A DNA stretch of 16,853 nucleotides from Chloroflexi bacterium UBA4733 (GCA_002404055.1 DHIZ01000398.1:2305-19157), one strand, 5' to 3'. Positions 1 to 8,179 are shown, counted from the stretch's first letter. The notes: generated by a model from the sequence alone, not told the origin. A program made the numbers and translations.

Positions 1-1857
1 GACTACTACCAGCCGGAAGCCTACATCGCCCGTAGCGACACCTATATCGAGAAGGACTCCTCGATCAACGACGAGATCGAGAAGCTGCGCCACGCCGCCA
101 CCCACTCCCTCTTTACGCGGCGCGACGTGGTGATCGTCGCCAGCGTCTCCTGCATCTACGGTCTGGGTTCACCGGAAGACTACAACCAGGTCATCGTCTC
201 CCTCAAGAAGGGCGAGTTTCGGCGGCGCGACAAGGTGCTGCGCCACCTGACCGACATCCAGTACGAACGCAACGACATGACGCTGACGCGCGGTAAGTTC
301 CGCGTGCGCGGCGACGTGCTGGAAGTGTTCCCGTCCTACGAAGACATCGCCGTGCGCATCGAGTTCTTCGGCGATGAGATCGAGCGCATCGTGGAGCTGG
401 ACCCGCTGACGGGCGAGATCCTGGCCGAGCGCGTCTCGATCGACATCTACCCGGCCAGCCACTTTGTCACGACCAAAGAGAAGCAGCAGCGGGCGGTCGT
501 CACGATCGAAGAGGAACTGGAGCAGCGCCTGGCCGAACTGGACCGCGAGGGCAAGATTCTGGAGGCGGCGCGCCTCAAACAGCGCACCAACTTCGACCTG
601 GAGATGATCCGCGAGTTCGGCTTCTGTACCGGCATCGAGAACTACTCGCGTCACCTGGCAGGGCGCATAGCGGGCGAGCGTCCCTGGACCCTGCTGGACT
701 ACCTGAGCGACGATTTCTTGCTCTTCATGGACGAGTCGCACGTCGGTCTGCCCCAGGTGCGCGGCATGTTCGCCGGCGATCAGGCGCGCAAGGGCGTGCT
801 GGTGGACTACGGCTTCCGGCTACCCTCGGCGCTCGATAACCGTCCGCTCACCTTCCCCGAGTTTGAGGAGCACATCCGCCAGGCCGTCTACGTCTCCGCC
901 ACGCCCGGCCCCTACGAGCTGGAGCACAGCCAGCAGGTGGTGCAGCAGATCATCCGGCCCACCGGACTGATCGATCCGAGCATCACCGTCAAGCCAACCA
1001 ACAAACAGATCGACGACCTGCTGGAGCAGGTGCGGCAACGCGTCGCCAGTGGTGAGCGCGTCTTGATCACCACCCTGACCAAGAAAATGTCGGAAGACCT
1101 TGCCGACTTCATGCACGAGATGGGCATCAAGGTCCAATATCTGCATTCCGAAATCCAGGCGTTAGAGCGCATCGAGATTCTGCGCGACTTGCGGCTCGGC
1201 GTCTACGACGTGGTGGTAGGCATCAACCTGCTGCGCGAGGGGTTGGACCTGCCGGAGGTATCGCTGGTCTGCATCCTCGACGCCGACAAGGAAGGCTTCC
1301 TGCGCTCCGAAGGCTCGCTCATCCAGACGATCGGTCGCGCCGCCCGCCACCTCAGCGGGCATGTCATCATGTACGCCGACCGCGTCACCGGCTCCATGCA
1401 ACGGGCGATCGACGAGACCTACCGCCGCCGCCGTATCCAGGTGGCCTACAACGAGGCCCACGGCATCGAACCGGCGAGCATCCGCAAGGCGATCAAAGAC
1501 ATCGGCAGCGCTTTGCGCAAAGTGGCGGAGGAGAAGGCCACTTACACCGCCGATGGCGTGCGCGAGATTCCCAGGGACGAGTTGGTGCGGCTGATCAAAG
1601 ACCTGGAAAGCCAGATGAAGACGGCGTCCAAGAGCCTGGAGTTTGAGCGCGCGGCACTCCTTCGCGACCAGATCGTAGAGCTGCGCCGCGACCTGCAGGG
1701 CGATAGCCTGACGTTGGACCCCCGCAAGCTGATTGACGGCGTGCCCCAGGCGCTCGGCGCTCCAGCCGGCGCCGGCAACATGGTCACGATCAGCCATGCC
1801 CCCGTCGCTGCCGGCACGGGCCGCCCCGCCGGTCGCGCCAGGCGGGGACGGCGGTAA
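1..1857 (+). CDS. uvrB: UvrABC excinuclease subunit B (5'-truncated by window edge)
   Basis: UvrB is the helicase-like damage-verification subunit of nucleotide excision repair; it is loaded by UvrA and recruits UvrC. The frame is open from base 1, so the start codon and the N-terminal part with the Walker A loop lie outside the window; 618 residues are visible. They begin in the beta-hairpin region ([18 protein letters not shown]), followed by the [14 protein letters not shown] motif, the Walker B/DESH box ([16 protein letters not shown], near base 730), helicase motifs V-VI ([15 protein letters not shown] and QTIGRAARH), and a C-terminal UVR helix pair ([21 protein letters not shown]) that contacts UvrC. 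The tail after it is short, basic and low-complexity ([12 protein letters not shown]), which is lineage-specific decoration. The gene stands alone; the next gene has its own promoter. No terminator is visible behind it. Confidence 0.97.
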   Translation, partial: DYYQPEAYIARSDTYIEKDSSINDEIEKLRHAATHSLFTRRDVVIVASVSCIYGLGSPEDYNQVIVSLKKGEFRRRDKVLRHLTDIQYERNDMTLTRGKFRVRGDVLEVFPSYEDIAVRIEFFGDEIERIVELDPLTGEILAERVSIDIYPASHFVTTKEKQQRAVVTIEEELEQRLAELDREGKILEAARLKQRTNFDLEMIREFGFCTGIENYSRHLAGRIAGERPWTLLDYLSDDFLLFMDESHVGLPQVRGMFAGDQARKGVLVDYGFRLPSALDNRPLTFPEFEEHIRQAVYVSATPGPYELEHSQQVVQQIIRPTGLIDPSITVKPTNKQIDDLLEQVRQRVASGERVLITTLTKKMSEDLADFMHEMGIKVQYLHSEIQALERIEILRDLRLGVYDVVVGINLLREGLDLPEVSLVCILDADKEGFLRSEGSLIQTIGRAARHLSGHVIMYADRVTGSMQRAIDETYRRRRIQVAYNEAHGIEPASIRKAIKDIGSALRKVAEEKATYTADGVREIPRDELVRLIKDLESQMKTASKSLEFERAALLRDQIVELRRDLQGDSLTLDPRKLIDGVPQALGAPAGAGNMVTISHAPVAAGTGRPAGRARRGRR

Positions 1858-1868
1858 GCGTCACTACC

Positions 1869-1897
1869 TTGCACACTTCCGCCAACTCCTGTAGAGT
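1869..1897 (+). promoter_or_regulatory. sigma-70-like promoter for a leaderless rrf2 transcript
   Basis: A TTGCAC hexamer (1869-1874) and a TAGAGT hexamer (1892-1897) are separated by exactly 17 bases. Only six bases (gaccgc) separate the -10 box from the ATG at 1904, so initiation at the usual distance would start the mRNA at or next to the A of the start codon. No Shine-Dalgarno sequence lies before this ATG, which fits a leaderless transcript. Rrf2 regulators often bind their own promoters, so autoregulation here is plausible but not shown. Confidence 0.6.
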
Positions 1898-1903
1898 GAC
1901 CGC

Positions 1904-2341
1904 ATGAGAGTTTCAATGCGGGCCGATTACGGTTTGCGCGCCATGATTGACCTGGCGGAGCACTACGGTCAAGGTACCGTGCAAAGCGCCAACATCGCGG
2001 CGCGCCAGCGCATCTCCGACCCCTACCTTGACCAACTGTTGACGGCCCTGCGCAAGGCGGGACTGGTCCACAGCGTGCGCGGCCCATCCGGCGGGCACAC
2101 GCTCGCTCGTCGCCCGGACCAGATGACGCTGGCGGAAATCGTGGTGGCCCTGGAGGGACCGAGCACCTTCGTGAGCTGCATGCAGGACGATCACACCTGC
2201 CAACTCGGCGCCAACTGTGCCATCCAGGAGATCTGGCGCAACATGGAAGACGCCAGCATGCGCGTCCTGCAAGGCACCACGCTGGCCGAACTCGCCGCCC
2301 GCCAGTCGGCAGAGCGCAGCCAGGAGATGTACTACATCTGA
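1904..2341 (+). CDS. Rrf2 family transcriptional regulator, probable Fe-S sensor
   Basis: A 145-residue winged helix-turn-helix regulator of the Rrf2/IscR family. The N-terminus MRVSMRADYGLRAMIDLAEH is the family start, the recognition helix region is ISDPYLDQLLTALRKAGLV, and the wing carries the typical RGPSGGHTLAR motif (about 59-69). Three cysteines, C92, C99 and C105, spaced x6 and x5, lie where IscR-type proteins bind a [2Fe-2S] or [4Fe-4S] cluster, so an iron-sulphur, redox or nitric-oxide sensing role is likely. The ligand is not known. No isc/suf genes follow. The gene converges with the oxidoreductase on the other strand with a one-base gap. ATG 1904 is chosen over ATG 1916 because the family N-terminus begins there and the promoter points to it. 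Confidence 0.93.
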   Translation: MRVSMRADYGLRAMIDLAEHYGQGTVQSANIAARQRISDPYLDQLLTALRKAGLVHSVRGPSGGHTLARRPDQMTLAEIVVALEGPSTFVSCMQDDHTCQLGANCAIQEIWRNMEDASMRVLQGTTLAELAARQSAERSQEMYYI

Positions 2342-2342
2342 C

Positions 2343-3332
2343 CTACAGCCCCGGCGCCACCAACTCCGCGTAGCGCCGCAATGACGCACAGGTGGCGTCG
2401 GAGGGTAGGTTCTCCCAGGTCGGCTGCATGGAGAGGTGGGTCAGGCCGGTGACGTCGCGCAGGTGGCGGAGGTGGGCCAGCACTGTCTCCGGGCCGCCGA
2501 CGCAGAAATGAAGACGGTCCAGCAACTCCTGAATCGGCGGCTCGCCGGGGACGGCGAAAGGACCATGCTGGGAGAAGCGGCGGGTGGCGGCTTCCACGGT
2601 GCGGCGGGCCTCGGCGTCGTCGGCGCCGACGTAGAGGCAGCGGGCGATCGACACCCGCTGGCGGCGGTCGGCGCCGTGGCCGGCGGCGGCCCAGGCTTCG
2701 CGGTAGGCAGTGATGATCGGCACATACGCTGCAGCCGGGCGACCGCGCGGCAGCTGGAGGCCGAAGCCAAGCCGCCCGGCGAGGGTCGCCGTCGGTTCAC
2801 TGGATGCCGCCAGCCAGACGAAGTCGGCCGGGGCCTGTTGCGGTGTTGGCACACAACGCACCTGCTGCGCCTGGTAGAAGCGGCCGGTAAAGTCCAGGCG
2901 TTCACCACTCCAGCAGTGCCCCAGGAGGTCCAGCGCCTCGTCGAAGCGCGCATGGCGTTCCGTCTGGTTGCTGCCGAAGACGGGGAAGTCAGCCGCCGAA
3001 CTGCCACTGCCGAAGCCGATATCCAGGCGTCCGCCGCTCAGGAGGTCGACGACAGCGACATCCTCCGCCACGTTGACCGGATTGTGGAGGGGCAGGCAAA
3101 TGATCGAGGTTCCCACGCGAAGCCGTTGCGTCAGGGCACTGACATACGTCGCCAGCAGCAGTGGCGTGGGCAGCACACCGCGTTGGCTACCGAAGTGGTG
3201 TTCGGCGAACCAGGCGCCAAAGTAGCCCAGCGTCTCGGCGAGCCGCACCTGCTCCAGCACCGCCGCCAGCACTTGCGCCGGAGGTTCCTCGTTGTTCCGT
3301 TCGACGTGATAGGTGATGACCGTTGGGAGCAC
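2343..3332 (-). CDS. LLM-class flavin-dependent oxidoreductase (luciferase-like)
   Basis: A 329-residue TIM-barrel flavin (FMN or F420) oxidoreductase of the bacterial-luciferase family. Diagnostic blocks are WFAEHHFG (about 41-48), RVGTSIICLPLHNPVNVAED (about 72-91) and LSGGRLDIGFGSG (about 98-110), followed by a VGGPETVLAHL block near the C-terminus that contacts cofactor in relatives. The substrate cannot be told from sequence. An upstream ATG would add about 95 residues rich in Cys, Arg and Ser that run through the hairpin spacer and look non-coding. I choose the GTG at 3332, which has GGAGAGAG about nine bases before it and gives the normal family N-terminus (LPTVITYHVERN). The gene converges with the rrf2-like gene and diverges from the YtxH-like gene. 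Confidence 0.9.
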   Translation of the reverse strand: MLPTVITYHVERNNEEPPAQVLAAVLEQVRLAETLGYFGAWFAEHHFGSQRGVLPTPLLLATYVSALTQRLRVGTSIICLPLHNPVNVAEDVAVVDLLSGGRLDIGFGSGSSAADFPVFGSNQTERHARFDEALDLLGHCWSGERLDFTGRFYQAQQVRCVPTPQQAPADFVWLAASSEPTATLAGRLGFGLQLPRGRPAAAYVPIITAYREAWAAAGHGADRRQRVSIARCLYVGADDAEARRTVEAATRRFSQHGPFAVPGEPPIQELLDRLHFCVGGPETVLAHLRHLRDVTGLTHLSMQPTWENLPSDATCASLRRYAELVAPGL

Positions 3333-3403
3333 GCGCTTGCCTCTCTCTCCATTGACCGGGCCAGCGTAGCACATTGCGGATTGCAGCAGCGTTGAGCGGC
3401 CGC

Positions 3404-3592
3404 GCCCGCCCGTAAACGAGCGGGCTATGATAACGAAGCACGCTGAAGCGCGCTGGGAACGGGTGTAACCGTGGGTGGCTGTGCCACATTGCTTGAGCGA
3501 ACCAACCCCGTAGCGCCGTTTACGGTGCTTTGTTACCGTAGCCTGCCCGTTTACGGGCAGGTGAGCGCCGCCGCGAAAGCACGCGGAGGCGC
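3404..3592. repeat. hairpin-rich divergent intergenic region
   Basis: The 409 bases between the oxidoreductase start (3332) and the YtxH-like start (3742) hold no convincing gene. They contain a run of strong hairpins: GCCCGC/GCGGGC at 3404-3425; AGCGCCGT/ACGGTGCT at 3512-3529 (one G-T); a perfect CCTGCCCGT/ACGGGCAGG at 3542-3561; and GCGCC-G-CCGCG/CGCGG-A-GGCGC around an AAAGCA loop at 3565-3592. The second and third share a leading CCGTAGC and a GTTTACGG core, so they look like diverged copies of one unit. Both flanking genes start from this region, so these are not ordinary terminators of the neighbours. A small RNA or mobile palindromic repeats are possible. Confidence 0.6.
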
Positions 3593-3741
3593 AGCCGGGT
3601 AGAATCCAGGATTGCACGGTGGCCGGAGCCGAGGTGGTGAGAATTGACCCTGCTGCGTTACACTGGCACGTCGGTTGCTACGTAGTCCCGACGCCTGGAG
3701 CGCATGGGTCGCCAGCCGGGCGAAGAACAGGAGAAATGGCG

Positions 3742-3861
3742 ATGAAGGGGCTGATCTGGATACTGTTGGGTGTGGCCGCCGGCCTGATGATTGCGCCGCG
3801 CAGCGGGGCCGGCACGCGGCAGGAAGTCATGGCTCGAATCAATCAGGTCTTCGGGAGCTAG
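3742..3861 (+). CDS. small YtxH-like membrane protein
   Basis: A 39-residue protein: one hydrophobic N-terminal helix (KGLIWILLGVAAGLMIAP) followed by RSGAGTRQEV. The GxxxGxxxAPxSGxxTR pattern is the core of the YtxH family, small membrane-anchored proteins linked to general stress and envelope functions. ATG 3742 is preferred over ATG 3736 because the GGAG at 3730-3733 lies eight bases from 3742 but only two from 3736. It is the first gene of a four-gene plus-strand module (YtxH-like, repeat protein, holin-X-like, DUF3618-like) with short spacings. It is shorter than most YtxH proteins, which usually carry a longer cytoplasmic helix. Confidence 0.75.
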   Translation: MKGLIWILLGVAAGLMIAPRSGAGTRQEVMARINQVFGS

Positions 3862-3910
3862 GGCGGTCCCGAACGGCAGGGACGTGACGATAACGGGACG
3901 GGGAGAGTGT

Positions 3911-4552
3911 ATGGACAGTGGCAGCACTGCTGCGAATCCGGGTTCGCCGCCAACGGGCAGCAACGGCGGGGAGATGGTTGACACCGGAACTGCCGACAGC
4001 GAGGCGACCGCGGGCGGTCCGCTGGGGGCGGTTCGGGACCGCCTGACGCAAACAACTGCGGCGGCTGGCTCGGCGGTGACGTCGGCCGTGGAGGCGGCGG
4101 GCAGCGCGAAGGATGTGGCTGCGACGAAAGTGGCGCAGACGGGTACAGCTATCTCCGCCACGGTGGCTTCGGCGGCGGGGGCTGCCGGTTCCGCCAAGGA
4201 CGCAGCCGCCGCCAAGGTGACGCAGACCGGCATAGCTATCTCATCCACCGTCACGCAGGCCGCCAGCCAGGCTGCCGGGGCGACCAGCGACGCCGCCGGC
4301 CAGTTGGCGACGGGCGCCGCCCAGGTAGCTGGCAACGTTTCAGCCGGCGCTGCCCAGGTGGCGGGCAACGTCTCGGCCGGCGCTGCCCAGGTGGCCGGCA
4401 ATGTCTCGGCCGGGGCCGGCAGTGCCAAAGCGGTGGCGACGGTGAAGGCGCAGCAAGGGATGGGCCGCGTGCAACGGCTGCTCATGCAGAAGCCGGCGAT
4501 CCTGCTGGGCGGGGCGTTCGCGCTGGGCATCCTGATCGCGCGGTTGGTGTAG
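3911..4552 (+). CDS. Ala/Gly-rich LEA-like repeat protein with C-terminal membrane anchor
   Basis: A 213-residue low-complexity protein. Residues 1-40 are Gly/Ser/Thr-rich and probably disordered. Residues 62-90 and 91-119 are two adjacent 29-residue repeats (AAGSAKDxAAxKVxQTGxAI core). Residues 135-167 are three 11-residue repeats (GAAQVAGNVSA). These Ala/Lys/Asp/Gln-rich repeats should form amphipathic helices, as in LEA group 3 or phasin-like proteins. The last 20 or so residues (PAILLGGAFALGILIARLV) form one membrane helix at the very C-terminus, like the tail of ElaB/YqjD/DUF883 proteins. ATG 3911 has GGGGAGAG just upstream. The role is inferred as envelope stress or membrane organisation. 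The exact family is not recognised. Confidence 0.75.
   Translation: MDSGSTAANPGSPPTGSNGGEMVDTGTADSEATAGGPLGAVRDRLTQTTAAAGSAVTSAVEAAGSAKDVAATKVAQTGTAISATVASAAGAAGSAKDAAAAKVTQTGIAISSTVTQAASQAAGATSDAAGQLATGAAQVAGNVSAGAAQVAGNVSAGAAQVAGNVSAGAGSAKAVATVKAQQGMGRVQRLLMQKPAILLGGAFALGILIARLV
4094..4267 (+). repeat. two 87-bp in-frame tandem repeats
   Basis: Within the LEA-like gene, residues 62-90 and 91-119 are adjacent 29-residue copies differing at seven or so positions. The DNA copies have diverged more at third positions than the protein, so the duplication is old and the amino-acid pattern appears to be kept by selection. Confidence 0.8.
4313..4411 (+). repeat. three 33-bp in-frame tandem repeats
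   Basis: Three exact-length 33-base units (4313-4345, 4346-4378, 4379-4411) each encode GAAQVAGNVSA with identical protein sequence but a few synonymous changes. The 11-residue period is that of LEA/apolipoprotein-type amphipathic helices. Copy number could vary between strains by slippage. Confidence 0.9.
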
Positions 4553-4554
4553 CG

Positions 4555-4971
4555 ATGATGGACGACCGTTCCCCCCGCACGGGGAAGCGCGGCATCTTCA
4601 GCCTGGGCCGCACGCTGATCGACGAAGCGAAGACGCTGGTTCGTCAGGAGGTCCAGCTCGCCAAAGAGGAGATGCTGGCCAAGCTCCTGCGCGACGTAAA
4701 GGCAGCGGCGATGCTGATCGTCGCGGCGGTGATGTTGCTGCTGGCGCTCTTCGTCTTCGTGTTCATGCTCGTCGTCGACCTCTTCAGCTACCTCACAGGG
4801 CATCTCTGGTTGGGCCTCATCATCACCTGGTTGATCTACACGATTGTCTTCGGTATCGTTGCTTGGATCGGCGTGCGACGCATGCAATCTCCCAAGCCGG
4901 TCCGCACCATACAGACGTTGAGAGAGGATTTGGAGTGGCTGAAAAAGCAGCTCAAACGCAGCAAAACATAG
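4555..4971 (+). CDS. phage holin family (holin-X / YqjE-like) membrane protein
   Basis: A 138-residue protein with a basic N-terminus, an amphipathic stretch TLVRQEVQLAKEEM (about 27-40) typical of the actinobacterial holin-X/YqjE family, two membrane helices (about 51-75 and 84-106), and a charged C-terminal coil (LREDLEWLKKQLKRS). Despite the family name these are cellular proteins, usually found beside DUF3618 and YtxH/DUF883 proteins, as here. The ATG comes two bases after the upstream stop, so translational coupling is likely. There are two consecutive ATGs (4555 and 4558). Function is not established; a membrane-organising or stress role is inferred. Confidence 0.85.
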   Translation: MMDDRSPRTGKRGIFSLGRTLIDEAKTLVRQEVQLAKEEMLAKLLRDVKAAAMLIVAAVMLLLALFVFVFMLVVDLFSYLTGHLWLGLIITWLIYTIVFGIVAWIGVRRMQSPKPVRTIQTLREDLEWLKKQLKRSKT

Positions 4972-5453
4972 CCAAAACGCGCGGTGACATGACGGCGACC
5001 CTCAACGAGCTAGAGGCCGCCGTGCGGGAGCTGCTGGACTGGCAGGCGCGCGTACGGCGTCAGCCGCTGCTCTACGCCGGCATTGCCCTGGCGGCCGGCT
5101 TTGTGATCGCCGGAGGGCCGCGTCGCGCGCTCAAGCACGGCTACTGGCTCATCCGGCCTAGCGCCAAACGCAAGGCGGAGGCGAATCAGTTCCTCCTGCA
5201 ATTGCAGGAAACGCTGGACAAAACGCTTGGGGGCCTGCCCCTGAACGTTGCCGAGCAAGCCAAGAATTTACGCCTGACGATCAACCGCACTGACCCCAAG
5301 GCCAAGAGCGATGGCACCATCGTGATCGAGCGCAAGGGGACGATGCTAGAGCAGTTGGCGACCAAAGCTACCGAAGTTGCCGCTGCCACCGCTGTCGGCT
5401 TGATCACCAAGCGGCTGCTGGACGAGATGAACGGCGGCACTGCGAAGGGCTGA
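4935..5453 (+). CDS. DUF3618-like membrane protein
   Basis: A 172-residue protein with the DUF3618 signature near its N-terminus (NIAKTRGDMTATLNELE, about 11-27), then one membrane helix (about 44-61, LLYAGIALAAGFVIAGG), then a charged cytoplasmic region and a C-terminal Ala/Thr-rich helix. I choose GTG 4935 because AGAGAGGA lies at 4921-4928 with a six-base spacing; it overlaps the end of the holin-X-like gene by 37 bases in another frame. An upstream ATG (4863) would add residues that merely shadow the neighbour. The pair with the holin-X-like gene is a common conserved neighbourhood, which supports a joint membrane role. Confidence 0.8.
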   Translation: MAEKAAQTQQNIAKTRGDMTATLNELEAAVRELLDWQARVRRQPLLYAGIALAAGFVIAGGPRRALKHGYWLIRPSAKRKAEANQFLLQLQETLDKTLGGLPLNVAEQAKNLRLTINRTDPKAKSDGTIVIERKGTMLEQLATKATEVAAATAVGLITKRLLDEMNGGTAKG

Positions 5454-5484
5454 TAGGGACGGATCACTGAGCAGATCGGCGACC

Positions 5485-6354
5485 GTGCAACGCCTCATCG
5501 GTCCGGCCTGCCTGTCGGCGGCGGCTGCCATTTGGGGCGGCCTGTACGTGATCAGCGCGGTCATTCTCGGCAGCATCCCGCCCTGGGTATTGCTTGAACT
5601 GCGGGTGCTGTTGAGCATCGCCGTGTTGGGCGCTGTGGCGCTGGCGCGGCGGAACTGGCGGGTGTTGCCGGCGGACGTCCCGGCGCTGGCGCTGGTCGGC
5701 CTGGTCGGGTATACGTTCTCCATCGGCCTGCAGTTCATGGGCACCGCGCGCAGCGGTGCGGCGCTCGGCTCCCTGATCACCGCGGCCGCACCGGCCTTCA
5801 TCGCCATCTTCGCCTGGCAACTGCTGGGCGAGCGCTTGCGACCAGTAAAGGTCACGGCGATTGTGGTGGCCTTCGTTGGCGTCTGTCTGGTGATCGGCGC
5901 CGGCGGCAGCGTGACCGTGGGGAGCGACGTTCGTATCGGCAACCTGCTCCTCTTCGGCGCTGCGGTCACCTGGGCGCTGTACACCGTGCTGAGCCGTCGC
6001 CTGACACAGCGCTATACCGCGCTCACCGTCACGACGTGGGGCAGCGCCTTCGGGGCAATCTTTACCGCCCCCATCGCCGCCTGGCAGTGGCACAGTGCCG
6101 GCTTCATTCTGCCGACGCAGCCACTCGTCTGGGCCGGCGTGCTCTACGTCGGCGTCGTCTCGACGGCACTGGCCTTCTATTTGTGGAACAAAGGCTTTGA
6201 ATACGTCGACGCGGCAACAGGCTCGCTGTACCTCTTCTTACAGCCCCTGGTCGGCAGCGTACTCGGGGCGATGCTGTTAGACGAACCGCTCGGCTGGGGC
6301 TTCCTGGCGGGGGCGGGGCTGATTGCGGGCAGCATGTATCTGGCGGCGCGATAA
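5485..6354 (+). CDS. DMT-superfamily (EamA) transporter
   Basis: A 289-residue integral membrane protein with about ten hydrophobic helices in two homologous halves, as in EamA/RhaT-type drug/metabolite exporters. Marks are the first-helix pattern AAAIWGGLYVI, the end of half one (LLGERLRPVKVTAIVVAFVG) and the matching end of half two (LLDEPLGWGFLAGAGLIAGS). The substrate cannot be inferred. The start is GTG 5485 with no convincing Shine-Dalgarno sequence, 31 bases after the DUF3618-like stop, so it may be cotranscribed with that module. A small AACGTG/CACGTT hairpin (6353-6369) overlaps the stop but has no T-run. Confidence 0.93.
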   Translation: MQRLIGPACLSAAAAIWGGLYVISAVILGSIPPWVLLELRVLLSIAVLGAVALARRNWRVLPADVPALALVGLVGYTFSIGLQFMGTARSGAALGSLITAAAPAFIAIFAWQLLGERLRPVKVTAIVVAFVGVCLVIGAGGSVTVGSDVRIGNLLLFGAAVTWALYTVLSRRLTQRYTALTVTTWGSAFGAIFTAPIAAWQWHSAGFILPTQPLVWAGVLYVGVVSTALAFYLWNKGFEYVDAATGSLYLFLQPLVGSVLGAMLLDEPLGWGFLAGAGLIAGSMYLAAR

Positions 6355-6472
6355 CGTGTAACGCACGTTTCGGCGCCGCCGCCCGCTCACTGGAGTGTGC
6401 CCGATCGTCCGTCTGCCGGCGTACCCTACGATACATGCCTTCGTTGCGGAACTCCGTTGAACGGCAGGTCCC

Positions 6473-6572
6473 GAACCTGGGCGTATGCAATACGCCCCTA
6501 CGCCGCCTGGTTGGACTGTTGTGCGCGCACACGAACGCCGCCTGTAGGGGCGTATTGCATACGCCCAGGTTC
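6473..6572. repeat. 29-bp perfect inverted repeat, MITE-like
   Basis: The arms 6473-6501 and 6544-6572 are exact reverse complements over 29 bases. Each arm is itself nearly palindromic (GGGCGTA-loop-TACGCCC). The 42-base centre contains a 12-bp palindrome (6520-6531), and a 10-bp direct repeat ACGCCGCCTG spans 6500-6509 and 6535-6544. Reading through it gives spurious peptides rich in WAYAIRPY/GAYCIRP-like strings, a pattern I associate with dispersed non-coding palindromic repeats in GC-rich genomes. No clear target duplication flanks it. The whole 298-base spacer 6355-6652 holds no gene. Confidence 0.8.
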
Positions 6573-6652
6573 CTCGTTCGCCCGCTTGTGCGATACTGCC
6601 TGAGCGCACCGTCCGCGACCTGGAACGTGGCGTTGCTGGAAGGGGGAATGAC

Positions 6653-8179
6653 GTGGATAGCACAGCCGAGTTTCCACTGAACGAACTGACTATCCAGGAA
6701 CTGCAGCAGCGCCTGGAGCAGGGTGATCTCACGTCGGAGCAACTCGTCGACCTCTATCTGCAGCGTATCGCGGCGCTGGATCGGCAGCGGCCGGAACTGC
6801 GCGCCGTCCTGGAGACCAACCCGGCGGCCTTCGAGATCGCCGCTCAGCTCGACAGCGAGCGGCGCGAGCGGGGACCACGCGGGCCGCTCCACGGCATCCC
6901 GATCCTGCTCAAAGACAACATTGATACGGCAGATGCGATGGGGACGCGGGCGGGGTCGCTGGCGCTGGCCGGCTGGCATCCCGCCGAGGATGCCTTTGTC
7001 GCACACCAGTTGCGCCAGGCCGGCGCTATCCTGCTGGGCAAGCTCAACATGAGCGAGTGGGCTAACTTCCGGTCAACGCGCTCGTCCAGCGGCTGGAGCG
7101 GCGCCGGCGGGCAGTGTCGCAACCCCTACGCCCTGGATCGCACGCCGGGTGGCTCCAGTTCCGGCTCCGGCGTGGCCGCTGCGGCCAGCTACGCCGCCGC
7201 CTGCCTGGGCACGGAAACCAACGGCTCGATCATCTCGCCGGCAGCCGCCAACGGCGTGGTCGGCGTCAAGCCGACGGTGGGCCTGACCAGCCGCCGCGGC
7301 GTTATTCCGATCAGCGCCAGCCAGGACACCGTCGGGCCGCTGGCCCGCACCGTCACCGACGCCGCCATCGTGCTGGCCGCCATCGCCGGCATCGACCCGC
7401 GCGACGCTGCGACCGCCCGCAGCGCCGGGCACACGCTGCCCGACTACCCGCGCTCTCTGAGCATTGACGGCGCGCGCGGGGCGCGCATCGGTGTGCCGCG
7501 CGAACGCTTTTTCGGCTACAGCGAGAAGGTCGACGCGGTGATCAACGATGCCCTGCGTGTCTGGTGCGACCTGGGGGCGACGCTGGTGGACCCGGCCAAC
7601 TTGCCGACCGTGGCGACCGAGAACACCAGAGAAGCCGAGATGAGCGTCCTGCTCCACGAGTACAAGGCCGGCCTCAACGCCTACCTGGGCGGCGTACACC
7701 CTGACCTGCCGGTACATAGCCTGGAAGACCTGATCGCCTTCAACGAGGCACATGCGGCGGAAGAGATGCCTTACTTCGGGCAAGAACTGTTGCTGATGGC
7801 GCAAGCCGTGGGCGGACTGGATGCCCCGGCCTACCTGGCTGCCCGCGAAAAGAACTGGGCAGCGGCTCGCCAGGACGGCCTGGACGCCGTACTGGCCGAG
7901 CACCAGCTTGACGCCCTCGTGATGCCGTCTTCCGACACGCCCTGGAAGATCGACTGGATCAACGGCGACCACGGGCGCGGCGGCGGCTCGGGTCCGGCAG
8001 CGCGAGCCGGTTACCCAGCCATCAGCATTCCTGCCGGCTTCGCCTTCGGGCTGCCGGTTGGCTTGTTGCTGGTCGGGCCGGCCTGGAGCGAGCCGAAACT
8101 GCTCCAACTCGCCTACGCCTTCGAACAGGCCAGTCAGGCTCGCCGACCGCCGCAGTTTCTGCGCGCGTCGTTCCCCTAG
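6653..8179 (+). CDS. amidase (amidase signature family)
   Basis: A 508-residue cytoplasmic hydrolase of the amidase signature family. The catalytic Lys-Ser-Ser triad is complete: K87 in GIPILLKDNID, the cis-serine S168 in the GGSSSGSG loop, and the nucleophile S192 in GTETNGSIISP; the 24-residue gap between the serines equals that of characterised members. The layout is closest to stand-alone amidases of the peptide-amidase/6-aminohexanoate type rather than GatA (no GatB/GatC nearby). The natural amide substrate is unknown. GTG 6653 is the start, with AGGGGG at 6641-6646. The gene converges with the small membrane-protein gene; the 63-base gap has no strong terminator. Confidence 0.93.
   Translation: MDSTAEFPLNELTIQELQQRLEQGDLTSEQLVDLYLQRIAALDRQRPELRAVLETNPAAFEIAAQLDSERRERGPRGPLHGIPILLKDNIDTADAMGTRAGSLALAGWHPAEDAFVAHQLRQAGAILLGKLNMSEWANFRSTRSSSGWSGAGGQCRNPYALDRTPGGSSSGSGVAAAASYAAACLGTETNGSIISPAAANGVVGVKPTVGLTSRRGVIPISASQDTVGPLARTVTDAAIVLAAIAGIDPRDAATARSAGHTLPDYPRSLSIDGARGARIGVPRERFFGYSEKVDAVINDALRVWCDLGATLVDPANLPTVATENTREAEMSVLLHEYKAGLNAYLGGVHPDLPVHSLEDLIAFNEAHAAEEMPYFGQELLLMAQAVGGLDAPAYLAAREKNWAAARQDGLDAVLAEHQLDALVMPSSDTPWKIDWINGDHGRGGGSGPAARAGYPAISIPAGFAFGLPVGLLLVGPAWSEPKLLQLAYAFEQASQARRPPQFLRASFP

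Noticed and set aside
3333..3617. 95-residue N-terminal extension of the LLM oxidoreductase
   Set aside because: Composition is non-coding (Cys, Arg, Ser), it crosses the hairpin cluster, and the family N-terminus starts at GTG 3332.
4313..4411. CRISPR-like array
   Set aside because: The 33-base units are directly adjacent, without spacers, and are in-frame coding repeats.
3658..4887. 409-residue minus-strand frame opposite the envelope module
   Set aside because: Antisense shadow of three convincing plus-strand genes; it is made of Ala/Pro/Val/Thr-type repeats mirrored from the real ones.
6397..6680. Short plus-strand frames across the inverted repeat
   Set aside because: They translate the palindrome itself (AIRPY/YCIRP-like strings), a common artefact of such repeats.
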